A stretch of DNA of 64,000 bases, taken from assembly GCF_020164785.1 (NCBI RefSeq), contig NZ_JAIUGX010000005.1, positions 1 to 64,000 of the forward strand. The letters are read 5' to 3'. The DNA comes from Mesorhizobium sp. ES1-1. Its GTDB lineage: Bacteria > Pseudomonadota > Alphaproteobacteria > Rhizobiales > Rhizobiaceae. This document shows, in pieces, positions 61,080-64,000 of this stretch. Each line of letters begins with the position of its first letter. The first letter of the stretch is position 1. Below the pieces are notes generated by a model that was given only the letters and a program-made list of their open reading frames with translations, did no database searches and had not been told where the DNA came from. The position numbers were made by a program, and so were the translations under genes.

Positions 61080-61291
61080 AATGCGTCCCGCTGGAGTCGG
61101 GACGGGGCAGGGAACGCCCAGTCTTCAATCTGGTGTTGACCGCCCCCCGATTCAATGAGCGCGGCGGGTATCGATGTAATTCCTGCCAAGGCCGAATGAT
61201 GGCCCTGGGACGGGCCCATCCCGGAAGCCGGGATGGGCCCGTGTCTACCAGCGTGATTCAGGAGCTTGCGGTAAGCTCCTGAACGACCACT
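61080..61291 (-). other. Structured non-coding region, possible sRNA or 3' UTR
   Basis: No gene is seen between 60963 and 61291. Besides the terminator there are three further stems: GTCCCG/CGGGAC (61085-61103), a GGGCCCATCCCGG/CCGGGATGGGCCC stem at about 61215-61243, and GGAGCTT/AAGCTCC near 61261-61280. The series ends at the minus-strand terminator, which fits a long structured 3' UTR of the OmpA gene or a processed small RNA. Confidence 0.4.
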
Positions 61292-63205
61292 CTATTCGTT
61301 GCTGGCAACGGGTGCCACCAGCGAGGTGATGCGGCGGATGCCGACGCGACGGTTCTCGCGGTTCGGCCCCGAAGTGTTGACCTTCAGATACTCCTCGCCA
61401 TAGCCCTGCGTCGTCAGGTTTTCGGGCGGGATGCCGAAGGCATTGGTGAGCGCCTCGGCGACCGATTCCGCCCTGCGATCCGACAGGGCCAGATTGGCCT
61501 CCGGCGTGCCGACGGCGTCTGTATGGCCCTCGATGAGGAAGGTCTCGGCTGGGTTCTTCTTCAACAGCTTCTCCATCGCACTGGCGACGCCCTCGAGCTT
61601 CTGGACCTCGGTGTCGGAGATCGTTGCCGAGCCGAATTCGAAGTTCAACGTGTCGAGATCGATGCGGCGGGCGATGTCGCGGACACGAGCCGACCGCTTG
61701 ACCTCGTCGATCGAATAGAGACGCTGGACCTTCTCCACCGGCGGCTGTTCGAGGAACTCGTAATAGTCGTCCGGGCTCTCGACCTCCTCGGAATCGAGAA
61801 TGTACTGACGGCGCGGGATGGTCAGCCGCATGGGCGGCAGGTCATCGCCGGGATCGCGCCAGTCACCCTCGTCCTGATAGTCACGTTCGTCGACGTAGCT
61901 CAGCACATATTCGCGGCCATCGGGCGTGATGCGAGAGCGCCGGACGACATCGCCGTAGCGGTTGCGGATGGTGACGATCTCGACGCCATTGCCGCGCTGC
62001 ACGGTTTCACGAGTTCGGCCCTGCGGCAGATCCTCGTAATAGACGTCCTTGGCGCCGCGGTTCAGGCGCGAGCCATCATTGCTCTGGACGATCGTCTGGT
62101 CGCCCAACTGGATGATGACGCGGTCGCCGATCTCCTTAAGCACGTCGACGCCCTTCGGACGGCGGCGGTCGCGGATGTTCTCGTCGGGCGCGCGGTCGAG
62201 CCGCTTGCCCTTCTCCTCGGTGACGGGAACGAATTTTTCGCGCTTGATCTCCTGCTGGGCGGCCTTGTCGTCAGCAGGCGGCGGGCCCTGGTCGACCGGA
62301 GCAGCCACCGGCTTGTTGGCTTCATTGCCACCCTGCTGGGAGCCCTGCGCGTCGTTCTGTTGCTGGCCGTTCTTGTCACGCCTGCGGCCGCCTTCCTTGC
62401 GCTCGGCATCCTTCTGGCTGTCCAGGATGGGGGCCGCGTTCGGGTCGGCGGGCGCCTCGCCCTGCACGGGGTTTTCGCCTTGGGCGGGAGCAACCTTGTT
62501 GCCATTGGCCGGAAGTTCGCCAGTTGCCGGCTTCTCGCCATTGGCGGGTTGTTCGCCAGTCGCCGGCTGCTCACCATTTGCTGGTTGCTCTTCAACGGGC
62601 TTCCTGCCGTTCTTCCTTGTCCTGTCCAAGGGTTGTTCAGCCTCGGTTGCCGGCGCTTCGCCTGCGGCAGGCGCTTGTTTCGGCGTCGGCGCGGCTTCAG
62701 GTGTGACCGCCGGCGCTTCCTTGCGTTGGTCCTGCTTGTGTTTCCTGCCGGGCTTGACATCCTGGTTGTCATTGGCTGGCTGGGCTTCACCCGCGGGCTG
62801 TTCGGCCGGGGCCTGTTCGGTCTGCTGCTGCTGGTCGCGCTTCTTCCTGCGCGGCTGCTGCTCTTCTGCAGGAGCTGCCTGCTCGGCGGCCGGCGCCTGC
62901 TCGCTCTGCTGCTGCTGGTCGCGCTTCTTCCTGCGCGGCTGCTGCTCCTCTGCAGGAGCTGCCTGCTCGGCGGCCGGCGCCTGTTCGGTCTGCTGCTGCT
63001 GCTCGCGCTTCTTCTTGCGCCGCTGCTCCTGGTCGCTCTGCTGACCGTCCTCCGCCGGTGCGTCCTGCGCCAGGATCAGCGGTGTCGCGCTGCCTTGCAT
63101 AGGGCCGAACGCGGCACTCCCCTGAAGCGGGAACGCGCCCAACGGCGCGGATGCCATCAGCAGGCCAAGTGCGGTGCCTGCCAGAATCCGTGGTTGGCGT
63201 TTCAT
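61292..63205 (-). CDS. OmpA-family envelope protein with long low-complexity repeats
   Basis: A 637-residue exported protein. A signal peptide (about 1-32) precedes a long Gln/Glu/Ala/Pro/Lys-rich stretch (about 48-330). That stretch holds 2-3 copies of a 28-residue unit built on QQPRRKKRDQQQQ and EQAPAAEQAAPAEE, then shorter PATGEQPANGE repeats. A central block (about 360-510) contains GDRVIIQLGDQTIVQSNDGS. The C-terminal OmpA domain (about 525-630) has EGHTDAVGTPEANLALSDRR, the peptidoglycan-binding core. Start follows AAGGAG nine bases upstream. It probably anchors the outer membrane to peptidoglycan through the OmpA domain, with the repeats as a spacer. Confidence 0.9.
   Translation of the reverse strand: MKRQPRILAGTALGLLMASAPLGAFPLQGSAAFGPMQGSATPLILAQDAPAEDGQQSDQEQRRKKKREQQQQTEQAPAAEQAAPAEEQQPRRKKRDQQQQSEQAPAAEQAAPAEEQQPRRKKRDQQQQTEQAPAEQPAGEAQPANDNQDVKPGRKHKQDQRKEAPAVTPEAAPTPKQAPAAGEAPATEAEQPLDRTRKNGRKPVEEQPANGEQPATGEQPANGEKPATGELPANGNKVAPAQGENPVQGEAPADPNAAPILDSQKDAERKEGGRRRDKNGQQQNDAQGSQQGGNEANKPVAAPVDQGPPPADDKAAQQEIKREKFVPVTEEKGKRLDRAPDENIRDRRRPKGVDVLKEIGDRVIIQLGDQTIVQSNDGSRLNRGAKDVYYEDLPQGRTRETVQRGNGVEIVTIRNRYGDVVRRSRITPDGREYVLSYVDERDYQDEGDWRDPGDDLPPMRLTIPRRQYILDSEEVESPDDYYEFLEQPPVEKVQRLYSIDEVKRSARVRDIARRIDLDTLNFEFGSATISDTEVQKLEGVASAMEKLLKKNPAETFLIEGHTDAVGTPEANLALSDRRAESVAEALTNAFGIPPENLTTQGYGEEYLKVNTSGPNRENRRVGIRRITSLVAPVASNE
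62820..63050. repeat. 84-bp in-frame tandem repeats in the OmpA-family gene
   Basis: Nearly identical 84-bp units, each encoding 28 residues, repeat two to three times within the coding region (about 62822-62905, 62906-62989, then a partial unit). The near identity at DNA level suggests recent duplication and possible length variation. Confidence 0.75.
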
Positions 63206-63400
63206 TGAAAATTCTCCTTGTGGGGTCCCATCCTTGCCGAAACCGATCGTGGGCTGATTGGTTCCAGTTCAGCGCGTATAGGAGTGGTAAGGGGCTATTG
63301 GCCGGCCTTTTGAAGGCAACTTCGTGTCTTTCGCGAGGTTGCGGCCTTCCCAAGCTCCGCCGCGCTTGACGTCACCGCCGCCGAAGGCCACATCCCGCAA

Positions 63401-63847
63401 ATGGATACGCCTTTCTGGAAAACCAAGACGCTGGAAGCGATGAGCCCCGCCGAGTGGGAATCGCTGTGTGACGGCTGCGGCAAGTGCTGCCTGTCGAAGC
63501 TGGAGGATGAGGATACCGGCGAGATTTACTGGACCAGTGTCGGCTGCCGGCTTTTCGACGACCAGACCTGCCGGTGCTCGGATTACGCCAACCGGCTGGC
63601 ACGTGTCCCGGACTGCGTCGGCCTGACGCCAAAAAATGTGCGCACCATCAGTTGGCTGCCCAGCACCTGCGCCTATCGGCTGGTGGCCGAGGGCCGCGAC
63701 CTTTACTGGTGGCACCGATTGTTGTCGGGCAGCGCCGACACGGTCCATGAGGCCGGCGTTTCGGTCCGCGGGCGGGTCAACGCCAGCGAAACCGATCTTG
63801 CCGAACCGGAGGATTACTTCGACTTCATGCTGGCGGAGGAACCCTGA
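63401..63847 (+). CDS. YcgN (UPF0260) family Cys-cluster protein
   Basis: A 148-residue soluble protein. Conserved cysteines are at about 23, 26, 29, 30, 49, 57, 59, 72 and 90 ([23 protein letters not shown]), the pattern of the YcgN family, thought to bind a metal or Fe-S cluster. The function is unknown. Start is ATG at 63401. It is divergent from the OmpA-family gene across 195 bp. The 153 bases after it to the window end hold no recognisable gene. Confidence 0.9.
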   Translation: MDTPFWKTKTLEAMSPAEWESLCDGCGKCCLSKLEDEDTGEIYWTSVGCRLFDDQTCRCSDYANRLARVPDCVGLTPKNVRTISWLPSTCAYRLVAEGRDLYWWHRLLSGSADTVHEAGVSVRGRVNASETDLAEPEDYFDFMLAEEP

Positions 63848-64000
63848 TCGCCAGCGATCGATCCGCCTTCGATGCGGGCGAAGGAGGAACCGGGCGCCGG
63901 ATCAGGCGTTCTTGCGCCATTGCACGGCTATGTACGGGGAAACGTCTGGAGCGTCCCATTATATTTCACATGAACCGCATATGAACGAGCGGTTCGTCAA

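Noticed and set aside
61523..63208. Long plus-strand open frame opposite the OmpA-family gene
   Set aside because: Leu/Ala/Arg-rich shadow generated by antisense reading of the repeats; the real gene has a signal peptide and OmpA domain.

Overview
The window looks like chromosomal DNA from a Mesorhizobium-type alphaproteobacterium (Hyphomicrobiales). Reasons: high GC, many small LysR/MarR/ArsR-controlled accessory units, a CarB with the alphaproteobacterial-type insertion, an rpoD/dnaG pair, an rcnB-family gene, and dispersed palindromic intergenic repeats of the rhizobial RIME kind. This assignment is inference from gene content; there is no 16S rRNA in the window. No tRNA, rRNA, insertion sequence, integrase or CRISPR array was seen.

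Layout: 1-7000 holds a RidA-family gene and carB, separated by a visibly AT-richer three-gene island (651-3352): a Dam-type DNA adenine methylase facing a two-gene unit of a ParB/Srx-domain protein and a phosphoribosyltransferase-like protein. This island is the best candidate for an undescribed conflict or defence-type system. 7000-15230 has an SH3-domain envelope protein, a metallophosphoesterase, an ArsR/MFS pair, a MarR/SDR pair and a LysE/LysR pair, with two families of intergenic repeats between them. 15230-24000 holds a DHFR-like reductase, divergent mntH/mntR, a large secreted Cys-rich protein with one CxxCH, a zinc metallopeptidase, and a Tet-type exporter overlapping an aldo-keto reductase.

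24000-41100 contains core genes (carA, a YqeY-like gene, dnaG, rpoD) interleaved with stress and accessory units: an L,D-transpeptidase-like protein, divergent oxyR/katG, SDR/LysR, an MFS exporter, a Na/Pi cotransporter with a PhoU-like tail, and an RcnB-family protein. 41100-43840 looks like a metal-linked locus: a His-rich EamA transporter, a DCC-family thiol protein, a PadR regulator with a His-rich N-terminus flanked by duplicated operators, and a HlyU-family protein preceded by a near-perfect 36-nt palindrome. 43860-46150 has a VOC protein and an Lrp regulator divergent from azlCD.

46180-54690 is a sugar/amino-sugar uptake and catabolism locus: an ABC importer operon carrying a BKACE enzyme, divergent from an N-acetylglucosamine-kinase-like/SIS-domain/ROK-regulator operon. 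54700-60200 holds a divergent azoreductase/LysR pair, then an S1C (HtrA-like) protease divergent from a pseudoprotease that has lost all three catalytic residues and is followed by a LuxR-type regulator, then an HSDL2-like SDR. The window ends with a YqhA-like membrane protein, a highly structured non-coding stretch, a repeat-rich OmpA-domain envelope protein and a YcgN-like Cys-cluster protein.
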